From Bryobacterales bacterium (lineage in GTDB: Bacteria > Acidobacteriota > Terriglobia > Bryobacterales > Bryobacteraceae): a stretch of 7,108 nt of DNA. The notes under the pieces are model-generated. The model saw only the letters and a program-made list of their open reading frames with translations. It searched no databases and had not been told where the DNA came from. Position numbers and translations under genes: made by a program. Location: the NCBI GenBank assembly GCA_003139735.1, contig PLGA01000443.1, forward strand, positions 3,912 through 11,019. Direction: 5' to 3'. Position 1 is the first letter of the stretch, and every line of letters starts with the position of its first letter. Positions 1-5,376 of this stretch are shown here, piece after piece.

Positions 1-15
1 TGCAACCAAGTGGTT

Positions 16-36
16 TATAATGCCTCAAGGTATATT
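16..36 (+). promoter_or_regulatory. candidate -10 boxes for the small CxxCH protein gene
   Basis: A perfect TATAAT lies at 16-21 and a second box, TATATT, at 31-36. Either could serve the gene starting at 90, giving a leader of roughly 60 or 47 nt. A -35 box for the first would lie just outside the window. A -35 for the second was not recognised. The call rests on the -10 match and the position only. Confidence 0.45.
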
Positions 37-47
37 GAGACCTCATG

Positions 48-80
48 TTGCGGTTTGGCTGGGGCTCGGATCATAAGGAG
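48..80 (+). promoter_or_regulatory. 5' leader segment with Shine-Dalgarno, shared with the leader at 4027-4059
   Basis: This segment ends in the Shine-Dalgarno sequence AAGGAG (75-80), nine bases before the ATG at 90. It resembles 4027-4059 in order and spacing: TTG, CGG, TTTGGC, then the identical GGCTCGGATC (63-72), then AAGGAG, with only one- or two-base gaps. About 28 of 33 bases agree. The strong Shine-Dalgarno favours the start at 90 over an in-frame ATG at 45. A role beyond ribosome binding is not shown. Confidence 0.5.
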
Positions 81-89
81 ACATCGAAA

Positions 90-332
90 ATGAAGACATT
101 AAGAGTAGCGCTTCCCGCGGCGATCCTGGCGGTCGGCTTCCTGGTGTGCTCGTCGGCTTCCTACGGCACCCCTGCGTACGCCAAGAAGGAAGCAAAGATC
201 GTCGGTGACGGGCCGAAAGCTTGCCCCTACTGCCACACTATGCCCGCCAACAAGAAGAACCTGAACGACACGGGCAAGTGCTACCAGACGAACGGGCACA
301 AAGACCTCGATAAGTGCGCGCCATCGAAATAG
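90..332 (+). CDS. small secreted CxxCH protein, possible mono-haem c-type cytochrome
   Basis: This 80-residue protein begins at the ATG at 90, which has AAGGAG at a good distance. Residues 1-31 look like a Sec signal peptide: basic start, hydrophobic core at about 7-20, and an Ala-Tyr-Ala site at 29-31. The mature part is about 49 residues, Lys-rich and hydrophilic. It carries one CPYCH motif (C45, C48, H49), the consensus for covalent haem c attachment, plus two further cysteines (C64, C76), H70 and M51. It is shorter than a classical cytochrome c (about 80-100 residues), and M51 lies too close to the haem motif to be the usual distal ligand, so H70 or another residue would have to serve. 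A disulfide- or metal-bound periplasmic peptide is the alternative. No redox partner gene is adjacent. The gene is very probably real; the haem assignment is an inference. Confidence 0.72.
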   Translation: MKTLRVALPAAILAVGFLVCSSASYGTPAYAKKEAKIVGDGPKACPYCHTMPANKKNLNDTGKCYQTNGHKDLDKCAPSK

Positions 333-342
333 CGGGACGGTA

Positions 343-368
343 GCGCCGCCGGTTCCCTCCGGCGGCGC
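343..368. terminator. GC-rich hairpin between convergent genes, possible bidirectional terminator
   Basis: A perfect 10-bp stem pairs GCGCCGCCGG (343-352) with CCGGCGGCGC (359-368) around a 6-nt loop (TTCCCT). It sits 10 bases after the stop of the upstream gene and 3 bases beyond the stop of the convergent sulfatase-fold gene. Neither side has a T-run, so it is not a canonical intrinsic terminator. Position and strength suggest it blocks read-through or protects 3' ends for both transcripts. Confidence 0.55.
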
Positions 369-371
369 CGC

Positions 372-1574
372 TCACGACGAAAAACGCTGCTTCCACTTGG
401 CGATTTCCGCCGCCAGCGGCGTGCGTATGGACACATACTGCGCATCGGCGTAGCCGTTGGCCGCCTCGCGCGGGTCCGACTGCAGATCGTAGAGCTCGTT
501 GGGACCGTTGCCGCCGTCGCGCAGTACCAGCTTGTAGAGCGAATCGCGGACCATGTCCGTGTCCTGGAGATGGCTGTACACCACGTTATGCCAAGCCTGT
601 TTCGGGGGCAGCGGCTTGCCCTCGGCCAGAGGCAGATAGCTGCGTCCGGACAGGTTGCGATTGGGCGGAGCGGCGCCGGTGAGTTCGCACAAGGTGGGCA
701 CGAAATCGCAGGCGCTCACCGATTCGGGCCGGTCGGTTTGCGGCGGCAGGCGCACCGGCCAGCGCAGGATCATGGGGGTCAAGACGGCTTCCTCGTACAT
801 GTTGACCGGCGTGGACCCGTCACCCGGCCCCCACAAGCCATGCCGGCCATACAACGAACCGCAGGTCGAAGTGAAGACCACCAGCGTATTGTCGACCAGT
901 TGCCGCTGCCTGAGCCTGGCGATCAACAAACCCACCCGCTCGTCCAGCGCCGTAATGGCGGCGGCCACTTTGCGCAGGCTGCCGAGCAGGTCGGGCAGCA
1001 TCTCCTTTCCGCCCCTGCCGTTGGACGCCGGCGGCTGGGAAGGAAAACAGGATTCGAACGGCGCCTGGGCGTACATGTCCCGGTATTTTTGCGCGACGCC
1101 ATCGTAAGGTGGAACCAGGTCCGTGAAGCCGGCGGTCAGAAAGAATGGCCGGTTGGCGGCCTGCTCGTCGATAAACTTCACCGTCTGCGCGGTCACGGCA
1201 TCCGCGGCGCCGGTATCGGCCGCCAGACAGCCATAACCCAGGCCGCCCAGAATACTGGCGAGCGAAACCTCGTCCGATGGGATGGACTCCCCGCCGCCCA
1301 GTTGCAGCGCCGTGCGGCCAGTCAACAGCGAGGCGCGGCCGGACCCCGCCGACGGGGAGGCGGCGAAGTGATTGCGGAAGCGCACGCCGGTGGCGGAGAT
1401 CTGGTCGATATTGGGAGTCTTGACGTCCTTGCTGCCGTAACAGCCCAACATCCAGGCGGGCAGGCCATCCACCAGAATCAGCAGAATATTCGGCCGGGCC
1501 CCGGTGTGTTTCGGCGCGGCGAGGGCCGGCAGCGCGAGGCTGCCGAAAAAGAAGTGGCGTCGCGATAAGATCAT
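372..1574 (-). CDS. Tat-exported sulfatase-fold protein lacking the canonical catalytic residues
   Basis: This 400-residue protein has the layout of the type I sulfatase/alkaline phosphatase superfamily. Residues 4-20 form a Tat-type signal (SRRHFFF, then a hydrophobic stretch ending LAA), so the product is probably exported folded. Family landmarks are clear: NILLILVDG (29-37), GCYG (44-47), TPNID (53-57), RASLLTGR (80-87), DNTLVVFTS (228-236), GRHGLWG (243-249), MILRWP (268-273), ELYDLQSDP (360-368). Key catalytic positions are changed. The CxPSR formylglycine motif reads AGSGR (76-80), with no Cys or Ser at the nucleophile position. The first Asp pair is D36-G37. The Asp-His/Asn metal pair after FTS is T237-C238. 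The His of the usual PHxP motif near 155 is not seen. The frame is otherwise intact and of normal length, so this is probably a conserved non-sulfatase or pseudoenzyme, not a decaying gene. No sulfatase maturase gene lies in the window. The ATG at 1574 starts the Tat signal; no Shine-Dalgarno is seen. Confidence 0.9.
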   Translation of the reverse strand: MILSRRHFFFGSLALPALAAPKHTGARPNILLILVDGLPAWMLGCYGSKDVKTPNIDQISATGVRFRNHFAASPSAGSGRASLLTGRTALQLGGGESIPSDEVSLASILGGLGYGCLAADTGAADAVTAQTVKFIDEQAANRPFFLTAGFTDLVPPYDGVAQKYRDMYAQAPFESCFPSQPPASNGRGGKEMLPDLLGSLRKVAAAITALDERVGLLIARLRQRQLVDNTLVVFTSTCGSLYGRHGLWGPGDGSTPVNMYEEAVLTPMILRWPVRLPPQTDRPESVSACDFVPTLCELTGAAPPNRNLSGRSYLPLAEGKPLPPKQAWHNVVYSHLQDTDMVRDSLYKLVLRDGGNGPNELYDLQSDPREAANGYADAQYVSIRTPLAAEIAKWKQRFSS

Positions 1575-1586
1575 ATCTGAAATATC

Positions 1587-1592
1587 AGTATA
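1587..1592 (-). promoter_or_regulatory. candidate -10 box for the sulfatase-fold gene
   Basis: On the minus strand TATACT ends 12 bases before the ATG, which would put the transcript start about six bases from the start codon. No good -35 box is visible at the usual spacing. The absence of a Shine-Dalgarno upstream of this ATG is consistent with a very short leader. Weak evidence. Confidence 0.3.
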
Positions 1593-1628
1593 GTAGGTGA
1601 GGCGGGCATCCTACGCCCCGCCCCGCGC

Positions 1629-1657
1629 TTGTCGCGGGACGCGCGCCGCATTATATT
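1629..1657 (+). promoter_or_regulatory. candidate promoter of pgsA with a very short leader
   Basis: TTGTCG (1629-1634, four of six matches to TTGACA) is separated by exactly 17 bases from TATATT (1652-1657, five of six matches to TATAAT). Transcription would begin near 1664, about five bases before the pgsA ATG at 1669. The -35 box overlaps a small hairpin, CCCGCG (1622-1627) with CGCGGG (1633-1638). This is the best two-box promoter in the window, though unproven. Confidence 0.45.
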
Positions 1658-1668
1658 TGGTTGGGGCG

Positions 1669-2361
1669 ATGAATATTCCGAATACGCTGACGATCCTTCG
1701 GATCTTTTTCGTGCCGCTGCTGGTGGCGGCGCTGGTACAGCAGAACGAATTCAACGTTCACCTGGCGGGTCTGCAGATCGCCCAGGAGTGGCTGGCGCTG
1801 GCCATTTTCCTCGCCGCCGCCGGCACGGATATGCTGGATGGGTATCTGGCGCGGCGTTGGAAGCAAGTCACCACCATCGGCACGCTGCTCGACCCCATCG
1901 CCGACAAGTTGCTGATCTCGGCCGCGCTGGTATCTCTGGTGCAAGTGCGGGAGTTGCCTGGGTGGATGGCGATTCTGATTGTCGGCCGCGAGTTCGCGGT
2001 TTCCGGTCTGCGCAGCATCGCCGCGGCCGAAGGCTATATTATCCGTGCCAGCGATCTCGGCAAGACCAAGATGGTGGCGCAGGTGGCGGCCATCTCCTGC
2101 GTGATGCTCAGCATGCGGTACGGGGCCCTGCACACGCCCGGTATGCTCATGATGTGGGGCGTGGTGTTCTTCGCCCTGCTGTCGGCGGTGAGCTACTTCC
2201 GCAAGTTCTGGCGCAAGGTGGACAAACGCGTCAAGCTGCGCCGGCGGCGCGAGCTGCTGATGTTGGAGCGCAGGCGCCAAAGGGCGCTCATGCGTCAGCG
2301 AGGGTTGATGGGCGCGGGCTTGGAAGGCGCCACGATATTGAAGCCTCCCGACGTAAGCTGA
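1669..2361 (+). CDS. pgsA: CDP-diacylglycerol--glycerol-3-phosphate 3-phosphatidyltransferase
   Basis: PgsA makes phosphatidylglycerol phosphate from CDP-diacylglycerol and glycerol 3-phosphate, the committed step to phosphatidylglycerol and cardiolipin, in the inner membrane. The 230-residue protein carries the complete CDP-alcohol phosphatidyltransferase signature D-x2-DG-x2-AR-x8-G-x3-D-x3-D: D54, D57, G58, A61, R62, G71, D75 and D79. Several hydrophobic segments fit a multi-spanning enzyme (about 7-24, 40-52, 82-96, 98-112, 140-155, 158-178). The start at 1669 gives the typical N terminus MNIPNTLTILR; the frame is open further upstream, but that extension does not resemble the family. After about residue 185 there is an unusual tail of roughly 45 residues, very rich in Arg and Lys, which may bind anionic lipid or nucleic acid. 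Its last 67 bp overlap the end of the convergent rodZ-like gene. Promoter boxes lie immediately upstream; the Shine-Dalgarno is weak. Confidence 0.94.
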   Translation: MNIPNTLTILRIFFVPLLVAALVQQNEFNVHLAGLQIAQEWLALAIFLAAAGTDMLDGYLARRWKQVTTIGTLLDPIADKLLISAALVSLVQVRELPGWMAILIVGREFAVSGLRSIAAAEGYIIRASDLGKTKMVAQVAAISCVMLSMRYGALHTPGMLMMWGVVFFALLSAVSYFRKFWRKVDKRVKLRRRRELLMLERRRQRALMRQRGLMGAGLEGATILKPPDVS

Positions 2362-3245
2362 ACGGTCCGGATCTGCCCCTCCGGTCCCGCCGGGCCGAGC
2401 GGCTTCCCGTTCAGTTGGATATCGACGCCGCCCGCATTGCCCAGCCGCAATTGGAGCGATCCCTTCGCGTCCACGGTGCGGGTTTCGTTCGCGGCCATCG
2501 TAATGGTAAAAAGGACAGTCCCGTTGCTCGATGCGCGAACCCACACCGGTTTCCTTGCGGTCAATTGCACGTGAAGAGGCGCGCCGGGATCCACCCCTGA
2601 AGCGGCGCCCGTTGCGGCGCCGGCAGTGACGGCTTGAGTGGGGGAGGGTGCCGCCGCCAGAGAGGCCGAAGGCGAGGTCACCGGCGTGGGGACGCCGGCG
2701 GAATGCGCATCGGGCTCCCCTGGCTGCTCAACCGCGGGCGCCGGCACGGCGGGCGGCGCTGGCAAGGCCCGCTGCGCCGCTGGCGCGGGCCGCTGGACCG
2801 CGTGCGCCGCCGGGCGCTGGGCCCGTTCCCACCACACGTAAACGCCCGAGCAAGCCAGTATCACGACTACCACCAGCACCAACCCCAGCGCCCAGTCCGG
2901 CCAACCAGACCGGATGCTATCGCTGACGCGGTCCCACGAAACCGGGGGTGGAAGCGGAAAACCGCTTACCGAGGGCTGCTTCTTCGCCTCTATCGGCGGA
3001 GTGTCCGGCGGCGGCTCGACCAGGCGCACAAGCTCCGCGGCCATTTCCTCCTCGTCGAGACCCAGCAGGCGCGCGTATTGCCGGACGAAGCTCCTTGTGA
3101 AGACCCCGCCCGGAAGCCGGTCGAATTGCTCGTTCTCGATGGCTTCCAGAAAGCGCCTGGAGAGCTTCAATTCGTCGGAGATCTGTTGCAGATCGAGGTT
3201 CCGCTTGAGCCTTTCGCGCCGCAAGGTTTCGCCGATGGCAATCAT
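2295..3245 (-). CDS. rodZ: RodZ-like protein: helix-turn-helix, one membrane span, DUF4115 domain
   Basis: RodZ links the MreB cytoskeleton to the elongation machinery and helps keep rod shape. The 316-residue protein has the RodZ architecture. Residues 4-65 are a Cro/C1-type helix-turn-helix domain (IGETLRRERLKRNLDLQQIS, then FLEAIENEQFDRLP and TRSFVRQYARLLGL), the part that binds MreB in known RodZ. Residues 118-138 are one hydrophobic span. About 143-222 is a Pro/Ala-rich linker, and 224-303 is a beta-rich DUF4115 domain predicted outside the membrane. The ATG at 3245 is preferred: GGAAG lies eight bases upstream, and the encoded MIAIGETLRRER matches family N termini. An in-frame TTG at 3275 would add ten residues but lies in a candidate -10 box and has no Shine-Dalgarno. 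The gene converges on and overlaps pgsA. Other small HTH-membrane proteins share this layout, so the MreB role is inferred. Confidence 0.87.
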   Translation of the reverse strand: MIAIGETLRRERLKRNLDLQQISDELKLSRRFLEAIENEQFDRLPGGVFTRSFVRQYARLLGLDEEEMAAELVRLVEPPPDTPPIEAKKQPSVSGFPLPPPVSWDRVSDSIRSGWPDWALGLVLVVVVILACSGVYVWWERAQRPAAHAVQRPAPAAQRALPAPPAVPAPAVEQPGEPDAHSAGVPTPVTSPSASLAAAPSPTQAVTAGAATGAASGVDPGAPLHVQLTARKPVWVRASSNGTVLFTITMAANETRTVDAKGSLQLRLGNAGGVDIQLNGKPLGPAGPEGQIRTVQLTSGGFNIVAPSKPAPINPR

Positions 3246-3274
3246 GCCGGAAGCTTCCCAGTCCTTCAATAACA

Positions 3275-3280
3275 ATCATA
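3275..3280 (-). promoter_or_regulatory. candidate -10 box for the rodZ-like gene
   Basis: TATGAT (five of six matches to TATAAT) on the minus strand would start transcription near 3268, leaving a 22-nt leader that includes the GGAAG before the ATG at 3245. No convincing -35 box was found. The placement argues against the upstream TTG start at 3275. Confidence 0.35.
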
Positions 3281-3313
3281 CAGTATGGCAAACCATGGCG
3301 CCCTGAAGCGGGG

Positions 3314-3333
3314 ACACGGATTACGTGTTACAC
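3314..3333 (+). promoter_or_regulatory. inverted repeats and -10-like box before vapB, candidate autoregulatory operator
   Basis: ACACG (3314-3318) and CGTGT (3324-3328) form a perfect inverted repeat with a 5-base spacer. GTGT (3325-3328) and ACAC (3330-3333) form a second one around a single T. A -10-like TACACT (3329-3334) overlaps the second repeat and would start transcription almost at the GTG start codon at 3341. VapBC complexes usually repress their own operon by binding palindromes over the promoter, which fits this arrangement. Binding is inferred. Confidence 0.45.
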
Positions 3334-3340
3334 TGGTCAT

Positions 3341-3574
3341 GTGCAACGGAACCTGACCCTGACCATCGACGAGGATATCCTCCGCGCGGCGCGTAAGGCG
3401 GCGCTTGACCGGAATACCTCCGTGAATCGGTTAGTCCGCGACTATTTGGCTCGATTGGCGGCTGAGACCGACGGGAGAAAAACCGCCTGGGCGAGCTTGG
3501 AGAAATTATTCCGCACAACCCCCGTCGACGTTGGGCCCATTACGTGGACCCGCGAGGACTTGCATGAACGATGA
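3341..3574 (+). CDS. vapB: VapB-type ribbon-helix-helix antitoxin
   Basis: This 77-residue protein is the antitoxin partner of the PIN toxin directly downstream. The N-terminal strand NLTLTIDEDIL followed by the helices AARKAALDRNTSVNRLVRDY (about 15-35) is a ribbon-helix-helix DNA-binding domain. The C-terminal part, about residues 45-77, contains aromatic and acidic residues (WASLEKLF, ITWTREDLHER) and is the expected toxin-binding tail. The start is a GTG at 3341 without a Shine-Dalgarno, so translation may be leaderless from the nearby TACACT box. An ATG at 3339 is in another frame. Its last 11 bp overlap the start of vapC, a common sign of translational coupling that keeps antitoxin in excess. 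The family is clear from fold and neighbour; the exact subfamily is not settled. Confidence 0.82.
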   Translation: MQRNLTLTIDEDILRAARKAALDRNTSVNRLVRDYLARLAAETDGRKTAWASLEKLFRTTPVDVGPITWTREDLHER

Positions 3575-4007
3575 GCCCCTGGCGGACTCATTTGTGGACA
3601 CCAACATTCTGGTCTACGCCTTCGGCGCCAACGATGAATCCCGCTCGCCGGTGGCGCGCGTCCTTCTTCGGGACTTGATGGCGGCGGGCAGGTTCCACAC
3701 CAGCACCCAGGTGCTTCAGGAACTGTTCGTAGTGCTGACCCGGAAGGCTCGCAAACTTCTGACCGCCGGGCAGGCTTTGCGCTATCTCGATGAGGTCGCC
3801 CGCTGGCAGGTAGTCGTGCTCGACTACGGCGCGGTGCGGCAGGCGGCCGAGTTATCCGGAACGGCCAGCCTGTCGTTTTGGGACGCCCTTGTGGTGGTCG
3901 CTGCTACACGCTCCGGGTCCGCGTTCCTCTACACGGAGGACATGCAACACGGACAGAAGATCCTCGGCGTGGAAATCGTGAACCCGTTCCGGTCCCGCGC
4001 CTGTTAG
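3564..4007 (+). CDS. vapC: VapC-type PIN-domain ribonuclease toxin
   Basis: VapC toxins are Mg2+-dependent endoribonucleases, many of which cut tRNA or rRNA when freed from VapB. The 147-residue protein is a normal-length PIN domain with the four conserved acidic positions present: D12 in FVDTNILVYAF, E53 in QVLQELF, D107 in LSFWDALVV and D126 in YTEDMQHG. It is therefore predicted to be active. The ATG at 3564 lies inside the end of vapB and gives MNDEPLADSFVDTN, close to typical VapC starts; a longer open frame upstream would run deep into vapB and is not supported. The target RNA cannot be told from sequence. The following gene has its own promoter-like box, so the operon probably ends here. 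Confidence 0.93.
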   Translation: MNDEPLADSFVDTNILVYAFGANDESRSPVARVLLRDLMAAGRFHTSTQVLQELFVVLTRKARKLLTAGQALRYLDEVARWQVVVLDYGAVRQAAELSGTASLSFWDALVVVAATRSGSAFLYTEDMQHGQKILGVEIVNPFRSRAC

Positions 4008-4015
4008 CCTGAGGA

Positions 4016-4021
4016 TATAAT
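4016..4021 (+). promoter_or_regulatory. TATAAT -10 box for the Gfo/Idh/MocA gene
   Basis: A perfect TATAAT lies nine bases after the vapC stop codon. Transcription would begin near 4028, so the 5' leader would start almost exactly at the segment shared with 48-80. No good -35 is seen 16-18 bases upstream, where the sequence is the GC-rich end of vapC. Confidence 0.5.
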
Positions 4022-4026
4022 CGTTT

Positions 4027-4059
4027 TTGCCGGCTTTGGCGCGGCTCGGATCGAAGGAG
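4027..4059 (+). promoter_or_regulatory. 5' leader segment with Shine-Dalgarno, second copy of the 48-80 motif
   Basis: TTG, CGG, TTTGGC (4035-4040), GGCTCGGATC (4043-4052) and AAGGAG (4054-4059) occur in the same order as at 48-80. The Shine-Dalgarno is followed nine bases later by the ATG at 4069, as in the first copy. The genes behind the two copies are unrelated in sequence, but both encode exported proteins. Confidence 0.5.
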
Positions 4060-4068
4060 TGTCTTTCC

Positions 4069-5268
4069 ATGCAGTCTCGACGGTTTTTCATCAGCAAAGT
4101 GGCGACCAGTCTGGCGGGCGGCCTGGCGGCGTCCAACGCGCTTGGGGCCAACGAGCGCATCCGCATCGGCATCATTGGTCCGGGGGACCGCGGGAAGGAA
4201 ATTCTGCGCGAGGCGGTGGGCTGCGACAACGTCGAATGCGTGGGCATCGCCGACATCTACACCAAGCGGCTGGAAGAAGCTAAAGCCATCGCGCCCAGTG
4301 CCAAGACGTACCAGGATTACCGCGGCCTGCTGGACGACAAGAGCATCGATGCGGTGCTGATCGCCACGCCGCAGCACCTGCATTGCGAGTGCTTCGTGGC
4401 TGCGCTGGCCGCCGGCAAGCACGTCTACCAGGAAAAGACCATGGCTTTCACGGTGGAGCACGCCAAGAAGATGCGCGCCGCCTATCGGCAAGCCGGCGAG
4501 CGCACCGTGCAGATCGGCCATCAATGGAGCTCCACGGGCCAGATTCCGGACGCGGTCAGTTTCCTGAAGCCCGAGCTGATGGGCAAGATCACCGCCATTC
4601 ACGCTCACATGTACCGCAACACGCCGCACGGAAAGCCGCAGTGGGCGCGGCCCGTTTATCCGGACATGACGCCGGACAACATCGTCTGGAAAGCGTTCCT
4701 GGGCGAGGCGCCGCAGCGTCCCTTCGACGCCAACCGGTACATCAACTGGCGCTTTTTCTGGGACTACTCGGGCGGCAACGTGTACGAGAACATGTGCCAC
4801 CAGGCGGCCTTCTGGTACAAAGTGCTGGGCCTGAAGATTCCCAAAGCCGTGACCATGACCGGCGGCCTCTACCTCTGGAAGGACGGCCGCGAAGTGCCGG
4901 ATACCATGAACGTCTCGATGGAGCTCCCGGAGGAGATTCTGTTCAGTTGGGACTCCGGATTCGGCAACGACAGGCTGGGCATCTCCGAGGACGCCCTGGG
5001 GACGGACGGGACCGTGACGCGCGCGCAGCAGATCCGCTACGCGCCGCAGAAGGTGAACCGGCCGCAGGGGAACGAGATGGCGGGCCAGACCCCCTCGCCG
5101 CCGCGCGCGCACATGCAGAACTTCATGGACTGCATCCGGTCGGGCCAGGAGACCAACTGTCCGGTGGATCTGGGGTACCGCGTGGCCATCGCGTGCCGCA
5201 TGGCGGTGGAAAGCTACCGGCATCAGCGCACCGTGCGATGGGACACCGAGAAGGAAGAGATAGTCTAG
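4069..5268 (+). CDS. Tat-exported Gfo/Idh/MocA-family oxidoreductase
   Basis: Members of this family are NAD(P)-dependent sugar or inositol dehydrogenases, or non-redox relatives such as glycosidases that keep a bound cofactor. The 399-residue protein starts with a twin-arginine signal (SRRFFISK at 3-10, hydrophobic to about 27), so it probably crosses the inner membrane with its cofactor bound. A Rossmann domain follows: IRIGIIGPGDRG (31-42, the GxGxxG loop), D62 after the second strand, and IATPQHLH (98-105). YQEKTMA (120-126) holds the conserved E122-K123 pair. The C-terminal domain has GGNVYENMCHQ (235-245), with H244 at the usual catalytic-histidine position. The start at 4069 is fixed by AAGGAG and by the Tat motif; an upstream TTG at 4027 lies in the leader. 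The substrate cannot be named. Many paralogues of this Tat-type form are known in Acidobacteriota and Planctomycetes. Confidence 0.94.
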   Translation: MQSRRFFISKVATSLAGGLAASNALGANERIRIGIIGPGDRGKEILREAVGCDNVECVGIADIYTKRLEEAKAIAPSAKTYQDYRGLLDDKSIDAVLIATPQHLHCECFVAALAAGKHVYQEKTMAFTVEHAKKMRAAYRQAGERTVQIGHQWSSTGQIPDAVSFLKPELMGKITAIHAHMYRNTPHGKPQWARPVYPDMTPDNIVWKAFLGEAPQRPFDANRYINWRFFWDYSGGNVYENMCHQAAFWYKVLGLKIPKAVTMTGGLYLWKDGREVPDTMNVSMELPEEILFSWDSGFGNDRLGISEDALGTDGTVTRAQQIRYAPQKVNRPQGNEMAGQTPSPPRAHMQNFMDCIRSGQETNCPVDLGYRVAIACRMAVESYRHQRTVRWDTEKEEIV

Positions 5269-5276
5269 CTCCGGGG

Positions 5277-5300
5277 TTGGCAGACGGAAGCGTCTGCCCC
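5277..5300 (+). repeat. REP-like palindrome, copy 1 (forward)
   Basis: A perfect 8-bp stem, GGCAGACG (5279-5286) with CGTCTGCC (5291-5298), has a GAAG loop and is flanked by TT and CC. Read on the other strand, copy 2 at 5331-5354 matches it at 21 of 24 positions. The element lies between genes and has no T-run, so a REP-type repeat fits better than a terminator, though it may still protect the upstream mRNA end. Confidence 0.7.
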
Positions 5301-5330
5301 ACCTTGCCGCCGAAGGAGTCGCAGGCCAGC

Positions 5331-5354
5331 GGGGCAGGCGCTTTCGCCTGCCAA
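5331..5354 (-). repeat. REP-like palindrome, copy 2 (inverted)
   Basis: A perfect 8-bp stem, GGCAGGCG (5333-5340) with CGCCTGCC (5345-5352), has a CTTT loop. It is the reverse complement of copy 1 with three differences. Two of these are partners in the stem, A-T in copy 1 and G-C here, and the third is in the loop. The two copies face opposite ways 30 bases apart, as in BIME pairs of REP elements. Confidence 0.7.
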
Positions 5355-5376
5355 GCGAGCCATCGCACGGTCGAAC

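Noticed and set aside
570..1568. Long open frame on the + strand opposite the sulfatase-fold gene
   Set aside because: The translation has no recognisable domain and is rich in Gln, Arg, Gly and His as expected for the complement of a high-GC gene; the minus-strand frame has clear family motifs.
1597..1668. 24-residue N-terminal extension of PgsA
   Set aside because: It contains the candidate promoter and does not resemble PgsA N termini; the ATG at 1669 gives the family-typical start.
3904..5223. 439-codon open frame antisense to the Gfo/Idh/MocA gene
   Set aside because: His/Arg/Val-rich shadow translation with no domain; the + strand frame has a Shine-Dalgarno, Tat signal, Rossmann loop and EK motif.
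5279..5298. Hairpin after the Gfo/Idh/MocA gene as an intrinsic terminator
   Set aside because: No T-run follows the stem, and a mirror-image copy lies 30 bases on; a REP-like repeat explains both better.
5311..5319. CGAAGGAGT between the two hairpins, a Shine-Dalgarno-like sequence identical to 4052-4060
   Set aside because: No start codon with a supported reading frame follows at a suitable distance.
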